Source of the DNA: Cephalotus follicularis
Taxonomy: Eukaryota > Streptophyta > Magnoliopsida > Oxalidales > Cephalotaceae
DNA length: 64,000 bases
Assembly: GCA_001972305.1 (NCBI GenBank)
Contig: BDDD01000419.1
Location: forward strand, 372,001-436,000
Direction: 5' to 3'
A model generated the notes under the pieces. It was not told where the DNA came from, searched no databases, and saw only the letters and a program-made list of their open reading frames with translations. Positions 10,350 to 22,250 of the stretch are shown one piece after another; positions within the stretch are counted from its first letter, which is position 1, and every line of letters begins with the position of its first letter. A program made the position numbers and the translations under genes.

Positions 10350-13300
10350 TTTTGTGTTTGTTATAGAAAGAGAGAGAGAGACAGCAGTGGACAACAGATA
10401 TACTCCACCCTATAGACTCTACAGTGTAGAGAGGAGAGAGAAAGTGATATGTTAGAGTAATTTTTTAAAGATATTATGATTAATTATTTATTCAGGTTGT
10501 AAAAAGAAACAGTCAATTCAATGGTAACAAAACATGAAGGAAAGAAGGAAAGAACTGGTCTTGCCCTGACGGTATTTGAAATTGTCCAATCTCCTCCTCT
10601 ATATACTTACTTCGGACTTAAATACTCAGTAGTTAGTACATAGATATGGCCGTCACAGGTTTTACTACTAGTTTACGATTGCCATTGATCATGCATTAGT
10701 GATTATCCAACTTAAAATTGCACCCCTCTCTCCGATGACAATAATAAAAGATTATTTAGTCCAACGTATAACCAATTACTCTTATTTTTATATTTTTTAT
10801 AAATTTAAACTATTGATTTGAATAAAAATTGTTAACTATTTATATGAGTTAATCATAAAATTTATTGAATAGATATAATATAAAAAAATAAAAAGAGTTG
10901 ATTTTACATACACGTAATACCAAATACGCTCTATAAATATAAATATAAGAACGGAAGAATCTTCTTGTTAATCCCAAATGTTGGGTATGAATTAATTTGT
11001 ATTTCTGTGGTTAATCTCTTATGTTAGGTAATGAATGATTTACTTTGATTTATTCCGAGAAATGAACGCGTGGAAAGGATAAGATAATGCGTTAAAATAA
11101 AAATAAAAATCATTGGGTGTCAAATCCACCGAAGACAACAAAAGAGACATAAGAAAGCGCGTGAGTTGCCACCAATGGGTTTACCAGTGGGAAAGGACGC
11201 TCTATCTGCTGACTTTATTGGGAATATGAATAATGGTTTTAACAATTAAGATTTTCACTCATAATTTCGTAATAAAATATCATTTTAATTTTAATACATC
11301 ATTTCTTATTTATTTATTTATTATTAAAAATCTTATTATTAATAACATTTATCAAATATATAAATCACGACAAAATTTACTTATTATTGTTAAGATTTTA
11401 GTATTTTATAAAGAATGAAAATATATTATCATGTAATGATTATTATTTAATTTTTTATTTAATTTTATATATTTTAATAAATTTTTATTTAAAAATTTAC
11501 CGAACGTATATATTTCAAGATCTTTGATATCCATTAAATCATATAAAATAAGTATAACATACGACAACAATTTATTTCTCGTGACCAAAATTATAGGTAT
11601 ACTTTCGTGTACTTTCCCATGTCAACATACTCAACAGAGTTTCTCACAACTCACAAGTTTTACGAGAAGAAGCAAACGAAACTATCCATAAATAATTGGC
11701 CATTAGCCATTGACAAATGACAAAACCAATGGTTTGTCAATTTTGTATTAATTATTGTTATTTTCATAAATTCATTATGACAGCTCCAATTGTTTATTTC
11801 CAGCCTGTCTCATCCTACCTGCTATTTTGTTATAGCCCTCTTGCAAAAAAAACTCAAATCTATTTTTGTAATAATACAATAATTAATGTTTGATTCATCC
11901 ATTTTGACCTTCAATATATATAATAAATCAGTATTGACAAAAACACCTTACTTAATGCCTCATATATTTTGGATTCATTTGAATCTTACCATAAAAATGA
12001 AAGAGAAATCCATAATTAAATCTTAAGTCCTATATTGGGTTGCTGATAAATCAATAATAATAAAAAAGAAAATCGATTGATGTGCAACAATACATGAAAG
12101 AAGAAAAGGACAATCAATCAATTTTTTTAATATAGATTTATCATTTTGTATTTTACCTCATGATTAGATGCTTTAGATGGCTTGTTCATAGAGACAGCTA
12201 AAGCAAAAGTGTGAAATTCATAATTAAACGTGGTGGTAGGTAAAACTGAAGTTTCTCTCTTTGAAGGCAGGGCTAAGATTTTTATAACGTAACCACTGAT
12301 TCGGTAGCCTCTGCCATTTGTTAAAATAAAAATTCTTAATGGGCATAAGGTCTATCATCATNATATAAGGTGTGTTCATGGTTAAAATGACAACCAATAT
12401 GCGGATACAGGCAAGATCAATCCTATTAATATCCTTTTCTTTCATTTTTTTAATCATTTAAACAACAAGAATTCATTAGTATTTGGTGGTGAAGCTACGG
12501 ATTAAAATTTTTTAGTTCTTAGAAATTTCAAGTTGTCATTTTTTATTTGTTTGGAAAGATGGATAAACTTATCATTAAAAGGACAGGTGTGGAGTGCTAC
12601 CAGGAATTACTGTCATTAATTACTCATTAGCAGCTTGATATAGAAAGATGGAGGTAATTAGAGGTTTCTCTACCCTTTTCTGTGAAAATTCTGTTTCTTA
12701 CAAATTCTCAATCAAATCTAACCACTAATTAAACATTTTACAGTCCAACACTTAAATAACTAGAGATGAAAGTTCTAATTTTGAGGGAGATTGTTTGAGT
12801 GAATAGTTAAGAGAGGTAGAGTATATAAATAAGAAATAAACTGAGAAAATGAGCTTCATAACGTGTCATAATATCTTGTATAACGCAATTTAAATTAAAC
12901 ATGACAAGAGTATGTAGTGATGTTAAAATGATTTAATTATCTTTTTAATATTTTTTAAAGAGTTTTGTTAATATGTACTTTAAAGTGGTTTAGTAAGAAT
13001 ACTTTTTTTTTTTTGGTTGATTGTCCTAAACAATATCTTTTAGTAATATATTTTTTCTTGATTGGTTGAGTTTAACAATAAATCAATAAAAAACATATTT
13101 AATAAAAATATTTTTTAAATTATTTATATGAATTTTTCGGGATTCAATGTAATATAAACATTATTTTTATATTTGTTGATTTTTTTTTAAATACTTCAAA
13201 ATTGTGGTTCCTTAATATATGTAGTATAGATGAGTGTTTTAATAATCCGAACATAAGGAGTAAGCGAAATTTTTGATTTTTTTTTTGTTTTTGGTTGGAT

Positions 13301-13926
13301 TGGTCAAACTCGATTGGTCAAGAGTTGGATCGACCGAGTTACTAAAATAACTATCTTTTTTTAAAAAATAATTTTTTTATAAAATCATTTGTGTGTAAAT
13401 GATTGGATAGATCAAACACCTTAGAGAGCTAAGATCTGGTTCGAGTTTTAAAAGATCGGTATAGATAATAAAGAACTCTGTAAAAATGTGATATAATCTA
13501 TTCCATATGAAAAAACGAAGGGAGCACGGGAGGTGAGGCACGTGCGTGTGCCATGTTTTAATTTTTTTTTTTAAGTGTTTAGCGTTTTTTTTGTTAACTT
13601 TTAATTGGTCATTTCTTTGTACGGTTAGAATTTAATTTACATATTTGAAATAGTTATTGATATCCGATTAACTTAAAATTTGAGATACGTGATCTATATA
13701 TCAAGAACATCAAATTTAATTGTTAAATTTACATAATATATGATTTTTTTTATAGATTTTTTGAGTATTCAACATACTACCATATGTTCCTACATGTTTT
13801 ATTATGTGGATCATTCGAATCCAAATCATTCTAAAATATATTGTTACACGTCTTATCATGATAGGTGTAGCTCGCTCTGAGGCTAAAACCCCCTCGCTCA
13901 ACGGATGCGTTATATAACTTTAGTCC
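10350..13926. other. AT-rich intergenic region
   Basis: The first ~90 bp is the likely 5' UTR/promoter of the reverse-strand gene, with AG microsatellites (about 10369-10382 and 10427-10442). Beyond it the sequence is AT-rich with poly-A/T runs and short frames with no recognisable product. An undetermined base lies at 12362. Bases 13597-13745 belong to a MITE-like family described at 15110-15790. Confidence 0.6.
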
Positions 13927-14840
13927 TGATGGAGGAAAAATATGTTTATAAAAACAAGGACACGTGTCCACAGCAGATTTGACCAGCTGTCCAGGGAAGA
14001 CTAGAAGCTTATTAACAGACTCTACCGAGGAGCACACTCATGGCAAAGGATCGCCATCTCGGACCAATAGCCGAGGATCATAACTTTTTGAAGACAACAC
14101 TCTGAGACCACAAGTCCGAGGACACTCCTCGGACTCAAAGGCAGAAGACCACAGTCACGGAGCAAGGGCCAAGGACTCCCTTGGCCAATGTATTTATAAG
14201 GAGGAGAACAGGAGATACGGTCTCCTGTACCCAGAAACTGAGGACCTCTTCCTCGGACGTCCTCATACTTGTTCCATCCTCGGAACCACAGCACATACTA
14301 ACTTTCCCCTGCAGAGATATCACAAATGGAGGACCTCAGCCTTATCAACAGGATAAGGAGATAATCATTGCCAGATTCGTTGGGATTTAAGCTTGTCCAA
14401 ATAAGGAGATAGAATCCTAACCAACAACTACGAAAGGAAAGAGGCGATATTCAAGGAAGAGATAAAGGAAAGCAGCTACATAATTGGCGGAGATAAGGGA
14501 ATGTCCGAGATCCTCGGCATTTCCTAGGGGATCATGATCACATCCGATTTACACGCTCAATCAGTTACCAAAATCCACTATAAATACAAGTTCAACATAC
14601 TGAACAAAGGTGAGCAATTTTTACATTCAAGAGAGTATATTATTCCACCTGCATCTTGTCTAACTTGAGCGTCGGAGTGTCCCCGGGAGAACAACCTCCT
14701 GGGCCTTCACCATTGTCGTTACCTTGTGCAGGTGTCCGAGATCAGATTCTTCCTCAAGGCATCAGTGACAAAGCGTTTCTCTTAACAAATCAAAGTCCTC
14801 CACGTAGGATACTGTTGAGAGAAGGATTTTTGTATCAACA
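13927..14840 (+). mobile_element. solo LTR, Tat-like, TSD AGTCC
   Basis: The element begins TGATGGAGG and ends TGTATCAACA. It is flanked by a perfect 5-bp direct repeat AGTCC (13922-13926 and 14841-14845). Length is 914 bp, almost that of the LTR at 4168-5078. It keeps the G-box CACGTG (13961-13966), TATAAATA (14579-14586) and the conserved GTGTCCCCGGGAG block (about 14670-14700). No internal sequence remains, so it arose by recombination between LTRs. It lies about 1.1 kb upstream of, and in the same direction as, the F-box gene. Confidence 0.92.
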
Positions 14841-15109
14841 AGTCCATATGTTGCTATATACATTACGCGATGGACCCGAAATATTGGATTTACAAAATAT
14901 AAAGAATAGATTAAACAATTTTAAATTTTTTTAAGTGTTCGATACGCCATCACATGATCCTATATGTCTCAGAACCGTATTAGATATTGGATTTTTGGAC
15001 TACCTTTTTTAACACCTAAGTGAGACGACGTCGTTTATTTTTTATTTTTTAAAGTTGTCCAGCGGCAAAATGGGGCTGACTTTTTTTGTTTTAGCAAATA
15101 GACAGACAA

Positions 15110-15790
15110 ATTTTTTTTTGGGTCAAAATTTAATTTACATATTTAAGGTAATTAAAGATGTTCAATTGAGTTGAAAATTGACATACATGTTCTAGATATA
15201 TATAACATTTAATCTAATGGTTGAACTTATAAAATATAGATAGTTTATTAAATTTTTTTAGATTTTTGGGGTTTTGGAACACTGTTAAAAAAATATATTG
15301 GAGTAACGATATGTAATGTATTAGTCGAGTGAGGATGCTTTAGCATCAGAATGAGCTAAACTTACCATCTTAAGTCATTGGCAATATATTTTAGAATGAC
15401 ATTGATCGGAAGAATCCACCTTGTAAGGCATGTAGTAACTAGTGGCACATCTTAAGAATCCAAAATTGTTTAATTTATTTTGTATATTTTATAAATCCAA
15501 CCGTTTGATTTGATTTTCTATATATATAGATCATATATATCAATTTTTAAGTAAATTGAACATCTCTACCTAATTTGAATATGTAAATTAAATTCTAACA
15601 ATAGCAATATATTTTATAATGATGTGGATCCGAAGGGTTCGCCTAGTAAAGCATGTAGTAACCGGTGATGATGACTGAACACCTAAAACCGTTAGATTTT
15701 ATTTTTATATACGTAGATTATACTTATCAATTTTTAGTTAAATTAGAAATCTCTAATTATTTTGAATAAAAAAAATTAATCGGTCATATG
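15110..15790. repeat. MITE-like AT-rich repeats, part hairpin
   Basis: A segment of about 130 bp (15117-15245; landmark AATTTAATTTACATATTT) recurs as its inverse at about 15480-15600 and partly at 15690-15780, so the stretch can fold back. The same family is seen in direct orientation at 13597-13745, and looser relatives lie at 43300-43480 and 50925-51065. The central part also repeats a block with CAATATATTTTA and CATGTAGTAAC (about 15385 and 15605). No transposase is present; I saw no clear terminal duplication. Confidence 0.55.
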
Positions 15791-15900
15791 TAAAGTAAAA
15801 GGAACCCATCGCGTTTTGGCGCCGGATTCCTTATGAAAAAAAAAAAGAGCGCACACTTCCCATTATTTATATACAATATTATTTCCTTCACACTATCTGT

Positions 15901-15909
15901 AAACCCTAA
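15901..15909 (+). promoter_or_regulatory. telo-box-like motif AAACCCTAA
   Basis: AAACCCTAA lies 37 bp upstream of the F-box ATG, in the leader. Such telo-boxes are common near the 5' ends of plant housekeeping genes. Its role here is not shown by the sequence. Confidence 0.4.
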
Positions 15910-15945
15910 AACTGAAGTTCTTAGGTTCTCGTCGAAGGGGAAAAA

Positions 15946-16983
15946 ATGGCAACAAAATTGGGTGATGATGAAGTTGGTTTAATCCTCAACTGGATTGTTG
16001 ACCGAAACGACAGGAATGTATCCTCTCAAGTATGCAAACAGTGGCTCCGAGTCGAAGGTCAAACCCGCCGTTCTATTCGGATCTTCGAACCCGAATCTTT
16101 ACCCAATCTCTTACCCAGATTCCCAAATTTACTCTCGCTTGAATCAACGACATTGATCTCCAATACAAACCTCAAATTCATAGCCCAAAACTGCCCCAAA
16201 TTGAAAACCCTTAACCTTAACTTGAAACAACGTCAAGATCTCGACGTATACGATGATTCGTTGTGTGATGACGATTTTGGAGACAAGGGTTTGTGTTTTT
16301 TGGCAAATTGGTGTCGTAATTTATCGAAAGTTTTGTTAAGGAGGAGAATAAATGTTGGCTTTGATGGTGTCATTGCCGTTGTTAACCAATCAGTTCAAAA
16401 TTTGACTGTTTTGGATTTAGGGAGGTGTAATCTTATCAATGATCAAGTGCTCGAAGCAGTTGCAGGAGCGCATTCGATACGGGTTTTGATTTTTAATGGC
16501 TGTTCATTGATTACAGATATGGGGTTGATTGCATTATCAACTGGGTTGGCTTCAAAATCGCTGAAGACGTTGGCTATGGCGGAATGTGATCGAATAACGG
16601 ATTCTGGTGTTTCTTTTTTGCAGCGTATGTGTTGTTTAGAGGTGTTGATTCTTGCAGAATGTGGTCCTAAAGTCACCGATTCTGGTACCATAACAGTTGC
16701 TCGCATTGCAAGTTTAAAGCGGTTGAATTTATCGTGGTTGATCAATGTTTCTGATTTTACATTGATGGCCATTGCCGAGGGTTGTAAGAGTTTGGAGAGG
16801 ATTGATTTAACAGGGTGCGAGTTGATAACAGTTGACGGCATTCGTGCTTTAAGGAATCTCGAGCGTTTAGAGGCTGTAGTGTTGGTTTTTTGTTATAATA
16901 TTTGTGATGTCGATTTGGAAACGCTGCGTCAGTGTAAGTCATTGAGGTATGCCGTGCTCTCAAAAGATGTGGATACGAGATGA
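15946..16983 (+). CDS. F-box/LRR protein (AMN1-type Cys-containing LRRs)
   Basis: A single exon encodes 345 residues. Residues about 5-40 have an F-box-like shape (DEVGLILNWI...VSSQVCKQWLRVE). From about residue 60 to the end there are leucine-rich repeats of the Cys-containing type, with repeating LxxLxLxxC...ITDxGL units (VLDLGRCNLINDQVL, LAECDRITDSGVSFL, RIDLTGCELITVDGI). Proteins of this architecture act as substrate adaptors in SCF ubiquitin ligases: the F-box binds Skp1 and the LRRs bind the target. The target cannot be read from the sequence. The ATG follows a short purine leader (GGGGAAAAA), with no upstream in-frame ATG close by. No introns or disruptions are seen. Confidence 0.88.
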   Translation: MATKLGDDEVGLILNWIVDRNDRNVSSQVCKQWLRVEGQTRRSIRIFEPESLPNLLPRFPNLLSLESTTLISNTNLKFIAQNCPKLKTLNLNLKQRQDLDVYDDSLCDDDFGDKGLCFLANWCRNLSKVLLRRRINVGFDGVIAVVNQSVQNLTVLDLGRCNLINDQVLEAVAGAHSIRVLIFNGCSLITDMGLIALSTGLASKSLKTLAMAECDRITDSGVSFLQRMCCLEVLILAECGPKVTDSGTITVARIASLKRLNLSWLINVSDFTLMAIAEGCKSLERIDLTGCELITVDGIRALRNLERLEAVVLVFCYNICDVDLETLRQCKSLRYAVLSKDVDTR

Positions 16984-19032
16984 AATTCTGGAGGATATAA
17001 GTAAGGTTATTCATTTGGAGTGGAGGTGATGGAAAGATGATGGCTTATATGTAAGCGGTATGGTCTGGAATATGTCCTAATTACTAAATTATTGTTTTCT
17101 CATTCAGTTGTGTTTCTGAATTGAACTTTCACTTTTCTTCCACTCAATTTAGTGATGTTAAATCCTTAAATTATTTAGGCAAGGATTGGTTTCACTATAT
17201 ATGCATATTGTTTGATACGTTGGTCTAACCTTGTTATATTCCCTGCAGCATCAGACTCTAAAAGTACCACAAGAATAATAATTAGTATATTTCCACAGTT
17301 TCAATGATTCTTTGGCCTGTACGATTTTAATTGTGTTTTATTACAGCTGTTTGTTTACTTTGATGAAAACCCTCTATGGTTCCCTATTCACTCTTCATAC
17401 ATGTTTTGAGGGTGATAGAAGACTTTTTTGCTTGAGTGGAGATATGTTCTAGCTACGAGAATGATAGTACTCGATATAATACACGACTCAGTGTTAGAGA
17501 CACCAGACTGTTTGTTGCACTATCTCCTCACAACAACTGAGCTCTTGGCCTCAGTGCATTTATAAAGCGGTTATTGATCCAAGCCTGAGTGAACTAGCTA
17601 ATGATTCTTTTATTACTCTTAAGACTTACACAAGTTGTATTAGGACAGGTGGAAGGGGGAGTCAGACATCACATTGCCCTTCATTTATTGACATTGATCA
17701 AGGTTTTGGCTGTCTGAGCTCTTCCAAGGGAAGCCAACTCATCCATCTTTTTAAGATCAAGCAATCTCATAAATGTAATAAAGTGGATCTCGGAGGTGGT
17801 TCGTTAGATCAGGAGGTCTAAATGTTATACAAAGCAATATTAGTTGCAACAACTCCCATTGCAAAGGTGAAAGGAAACTTTTGTTATTCCAGTATGATGG
17901 ATTTGTATTTAATTAAACTTGACTTATTAGCTTTGCTTACCTGTATTATGCTTATGAATTTTCAGAGGCTTGTAATTACTATCTTGAACCTGCATGGGTT
18001 GTAATGAGCATTGGTTTAAGATGTAAACTTGCACATCCTGGTTTTGAATCCACAATATGCCAAAAATCTATTTTACCAGATACATAGTTGTCTTTGGTTG
18101 TAGTTAGTTTCGCATTATCCAGAGTTTACTCTTGTATATTTGAAGACGATGTTACGTAATGATCTTATTTTTCAGTAAGGCTGCTGCACTAAGATCTTGA
18201 TTGTTTCCATTCACAAGAGGTTTAGAAAAAGGAAATTGTAGAAGTTCGTTCACAGAATGTGGAGTATGTGAATGGTAGACCTAGGGGGTGCCAACTATAA
18301 CATTGTGAATGTGATGTGTATTTGCATTCCTCTAGACTGCTCAGAAGGGTGAGTACAATAAGCTTGCTAGGTTTGGTTACGATGAGTTTATACAAATTGA
18401 TCTTTTATTGATTGGAAGGGAATAAGGAGCTATGCATTATGGTTAAGCTGTGGCTTATATTAATTGATCTACTATTGATAGGCGGGGCATAAGGACTGTT
18501 AATTAAAGAAACGAGATATATATTTTATTGATTGTAAAGTATACAGGATCTGTGCAGAATTTACTTGCCAATTGTGCAGTTTATTACTCATTCTTGCAAG
18601 TTTTCAACTTTTGCCTACTCATCTTCCTGTTGTGCCACCCGAGTCTTGGAACGTGAAGCTATCAAACCTCAAAAAGAAAATGTAAGAAGTGATGTACTAA
18701 TACTCATCATGCGCAGAAGCAGCAGTACCATTAAAAAGTGATGCTTTTGTTTAGGATCCTCCTAAGGAATTATACTAAAAGTATAGAGGAAGCAATTCCA
18801 TTATTCTGCATCAACATTGACTCATACAATCTCAACTCCACTAATTGACATCAACTATTTGTTTCATTCTGAATATTATAAGTCTAGAACTCAAGTCTTT
18901 TATTACCTACATTACAACTAGAAACTTGTAAGGTCTTTGAAGTCCAAATCTTCAAACCTTCTCCATCGCCCATTGCTCACTACCAATCAGTCTAAACCCA
19001 GAAAGACACACAAAGAAGACAGAAAAAAAAAA
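16984..19032. other. intergenic: F-box 3' UTR and YebC upstream region
   Basis: AT-rich sequence without a recognisable coding region. A 60-residue frame near 17822 has no gene-like features. The last ~130 bp probably form the leader of the next gene. An in-frame upstream ATG at 18937 would add 32 basic residues but lacks targeting-peptide character. Confidence 0.55.
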
Positions 19033-21623
19033 ATGGGGTGGTCTTTGACTTTAATGAGAGCAGCGAGTGCATGGCTACAAAGAGTGTCAATTGGGGTATC
19101 ATCAAAATGGCCCATCAAGCTGAATTGTTTGCCAAGCAGGCATTTCCCATCGTTATCCTCAAAAACCTCATTGGTTTCATTATATGAAGCGGGACACAGC
19201 ATTCACTATCGAGTTGCTAGACAATTTTGGACTTTTACTCCTGTCCGCATGGGTAGGCGTTCTTCAAAAATCGCTGGTAGAAAGGTCTCTCTTGCTCTCT
19301 CCTTCGTATGCAACCTGTTCGATGAAATGCCTGACAAGAATTTTTAAGCTTGTTTTAATCTGGAAATAATATGTTTCTAACGAGTTGTTGTTACTGTTGC
19401 TGGTTATATGTTTAAGATTGGTTTGATACTATGATTTGGCCTGTTTAACTAAATGTGGTTTCAATGCAGGGGGCTCAAGATATGAAGAAGGCAAAACTGT
19501 ATTCGAGGATTGGAAAGGAAGTTGTATCTGCGTAAGTTAGTCTCTGTCAACCCTTTTCAAGGATTAAGAGGCTTAGAGGATAACTGGGTTCTAGTAAAAT
19601 TGTTTCTTTTAGCTGGTTTCTATTTAATTTTCTGTTCCGAATCAAAATGCATGATTTTTCATGTGGATTTTGTAGCTATATTTTATGATCTTTCAGTTTT
19701 GTGATGGTTCATGTCTCTTACGTCCATGACATTGATGAGGGTCTTGTGGTTTTTTGTACTTTTTCATTTTTTTTAATGGTGACAAAAATGCTCAACATTA
19801 TCATTCTATACGATGATTCAGTGTGAAAAAAGGTGGTCCAAACCCAATATCTAATACGGTTCTAGCTACTGTACTTGAAAAAGCCAAGGAGCTTGACGTC
19901 CCCAAAGAAATTTTGGAGCGCAACATAAAGAGGGCATCTGAGAAGGGGCAGGATGACTATATTCATAAGAGTTTTGAGGTTGGTATAACTATTGTCTACC
20001 ATTATCAATGATGGTAGTTACTTAGAACTGATACTCATATATTTTTCCTGATATTGAGAATTGGAATGATTGGTTCATCAATTATACTGCTTCTTCTGCT
20101 TTCAGATATATGGTTACGGTGGTGTCAGTATGGTAGTAGAGGTTTCAACAGATAAAATTAACCGATCTGTGTCAGCTGTTAGAGAAGTACTGAAAGACTA
20201 TGGAGGAAAGTTTGCAGGTCCAGGGTCTGTAATGTTCAAATTCAGACGTGCTCGGGTTGCCAACGTTAAACTCACAGATGTTGACAAAGATCAACTCCTT
20301 GCCGTTGCTTTAGATGCTGGTGCTGAGGATGTTATTGAACCTCCAGTATATGAAGACGATGCTAGTGAAGATGTTTCAGAAAGGTAGAGCTCCAATGTTT
20401 TTATTTTAAGATCATGATTCCATTTTCTTGTTTATCCTTCAACTCTGTTATTCTCTGCTGCTTGTTCATCTCTTCGGTGTGATGAAATAAACATTTTCCG
20501 TTCATTATGTCTCCCTTATGAATTTCACATTAAATGAATTGATTCTTCTCCATATTCCCTTCTAAATCATTGGATGGTTTTTCTGCAGCTATTATAAAGT
20601 CGTAAGTTCAGCAGAGAACTACACAGCAATTTTGTCAAAGCTACATGAGGCAGGATTAAAGTTTGAAACTGATAATGGTTATGAGCTACTGCCGATAACC
20701 AGTGTTGAGGTTTATCTCTCTCTCTCTCTCTCTCTCTCCTTTCCTATTGGGCAATACTTTTTCTTCATTATTATCTTGCTTTGTGGACATTATGGTGCAT
20801 TAGAGGTGGATACTGGATATCTTGTTGAAAAAGAACCTTATTGGGCAGTCCAAAATGTTGGGAATACCTTATTCACGAAACATATTGTTGTAATAATTAT
20901 GGAAAAGTCAGAAGGCAATAGGATTTGGGGCACTTAGGTTTATGGTTTGTTTCAATGAAAGTTATAGAATCTTGACAGCTCTTCTCTTGCTTCACCTCCA
21001 GATACTATTGTCCTTCTAATTTCTAGTTTGGGTCTCTTTTCCATCAAGACTACCTGCGTAGGTAGCAGCACCATAATAACACTGATGCATGCTTCATCCT
21101 TATTCCCCGGCTGATGCCACTTCCTATAGTATTAAATTCCCCATTTTCCAGGATTTTACAAATTACCACTCAAGTAGATGGAGCATGCCTTTGCCTTGAT
21201 AGAATGGACCATGTTTCATTCAGCTCACCATTATCTTAGATTAGGTAGTGACAGATGTGAGATTGGAAATGTATCCAATATCTCAAAAACCATGGACAGT
21301 GCAGACGGACTCGAAAGTACATTTCAACCTTCACTATTGTTCTATCCCCTCTTTCTGTGGGACCCCTTGTTATACACAACGCACACTTTTTATTTATTTA
21401 TTTATTGCAATATAGTTTGTACAGTGAATTTGGAGCTGTTTTCCTAGTGTGCCCACATTATTGTAAGAAATGCTCTCTACTTGCTGACTTGGAAGTAAAA
21501 GATTTGACATAGTTTGTTGGTGGGTTTCAGGTAGATGACGAGGCCGTGGACTTGAACAAGGAACTTATATCTAAATTACTGGAACTTGATGATGTTGATG
21601 CTGTATACACAGACCAGAAGTAA
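19033..21623 (+). CDS. YebC/TACO1-family protein, organelle-targeted
   Basis: Six exons: 19033-19284, 19470-19531, 19822-19978, 20106-20383, 20589-20709 and 21531-21623 (stop included), giving 320 residues in frame across all GT-AG junctions. The family is annotated as probable transcriptional regulatory protein (Arabidopsis At2g25830); bacterial YebC and mitochondrial TACO1 are now seen as factors that help ribosomes through difficult stretches. Family landmarks are MGRRSSKIAGRK at the start of the conserved core, KLYSRIGKEVVSA, GGPNPISNTVL...AKELDVPKE, RNIKRASEKG, IYGYGG and GAEDV. The first ~70 residues (MGWSLTLMRAASAWLQRVS) are Arg/Ser-rich and amphipathic, which favours a mitochondrial or plastid presequence and this start. 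No disruption is seen. The final exon is separated by an 821-bp intron. Confidence 0.92.
20715..20738 (+). repeat. TC dinucleotide microsatellite in YebC intron 5
   Basis: Twelve uninterrupted TC units begin six bases after the splice donor of intron 5. Length variation here would change the pyrimidine context close to the donor. Confidence 0.85.
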
Positions 21624-22250
21624 TAGATTATATAAATGTAGTCATCATCTATGCAACTGAAGGTACTGCAGGGCGGTCTCCATTTATTTGGTTTATGCTT
21701 GAAAGTATCAATCATAATATTTCCTTGTCTCAATAGAAAGGCTGCTTATTGTTGCTCAGTAAGAAGGTTCTAGTTTGTTCCTTTATATTTAATTTATTTG
21801 GGGGAGGTTATATCTTGCTACTGATATTTCAATTTTTTCTTGAAGAGAACTTTTGTCCTTAAGAAAATCTTATAGTTGATTTATCATCCATTGGGATAAA
21901 CAGTGATGATTGGTGTTACCTGTTTTTTTGTATTTGGAGGTGAAAGTTAATAAAACTTCTGACAAAGGCGATCACATGCCTTCTCAATGCATTTTCCTTG
22001 CAACTACATTCATGCATTCATGTATATGCTACTACTTTGAGATAGTTCAGATTATGCGATAAGCCTATGCAGTTTCCTAACTATTTCAATCCCAATGATT
22101 ATTGATGACTTGATGTAAATAAAGATGATTGGGTAGAGCATAATAGAACTTAGTCAAGTGGCATTAATTTCCTGGAAGCCGTATTTCACCGGGTTTTTAA
22201 TAGTTCTGAACATGTATTTGGCCATTGTTTATTCCATGAGGACCATGTGA
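21624..22250. other. YebC 3' flank
   Basis: AT-rich sequence after the stop codon, probably containing the 3' UTR. No gene is recognised. It is followed directly by an LTR insertion. Confidence 0.5.

Larger units (their letters stand above)
14841..15945. other. intergenic / F-box gene upstream region
   Basis: Mostly MITE-like repeat (15110-15790). The last ~100 bp look like a plant promoter/leader with AT-rich boxes near 15861-15890 and AAACCCTAA at 15901. Confidence 0.55.

Noticed and set aside
16443..16841. Reverse frame of 132 codons opposite the F-box gene
   Set aside because: Shadow of the LRR repeats on the other strand.
18937..19032. Upstream in-frame ATG as the YebC start
   Set aside because: It adds a Lys/Thr-rich stretch with no presequence character, while the ATG at 19033 starts a typical amphipathic Arg/Ser-rich targeting peptide.
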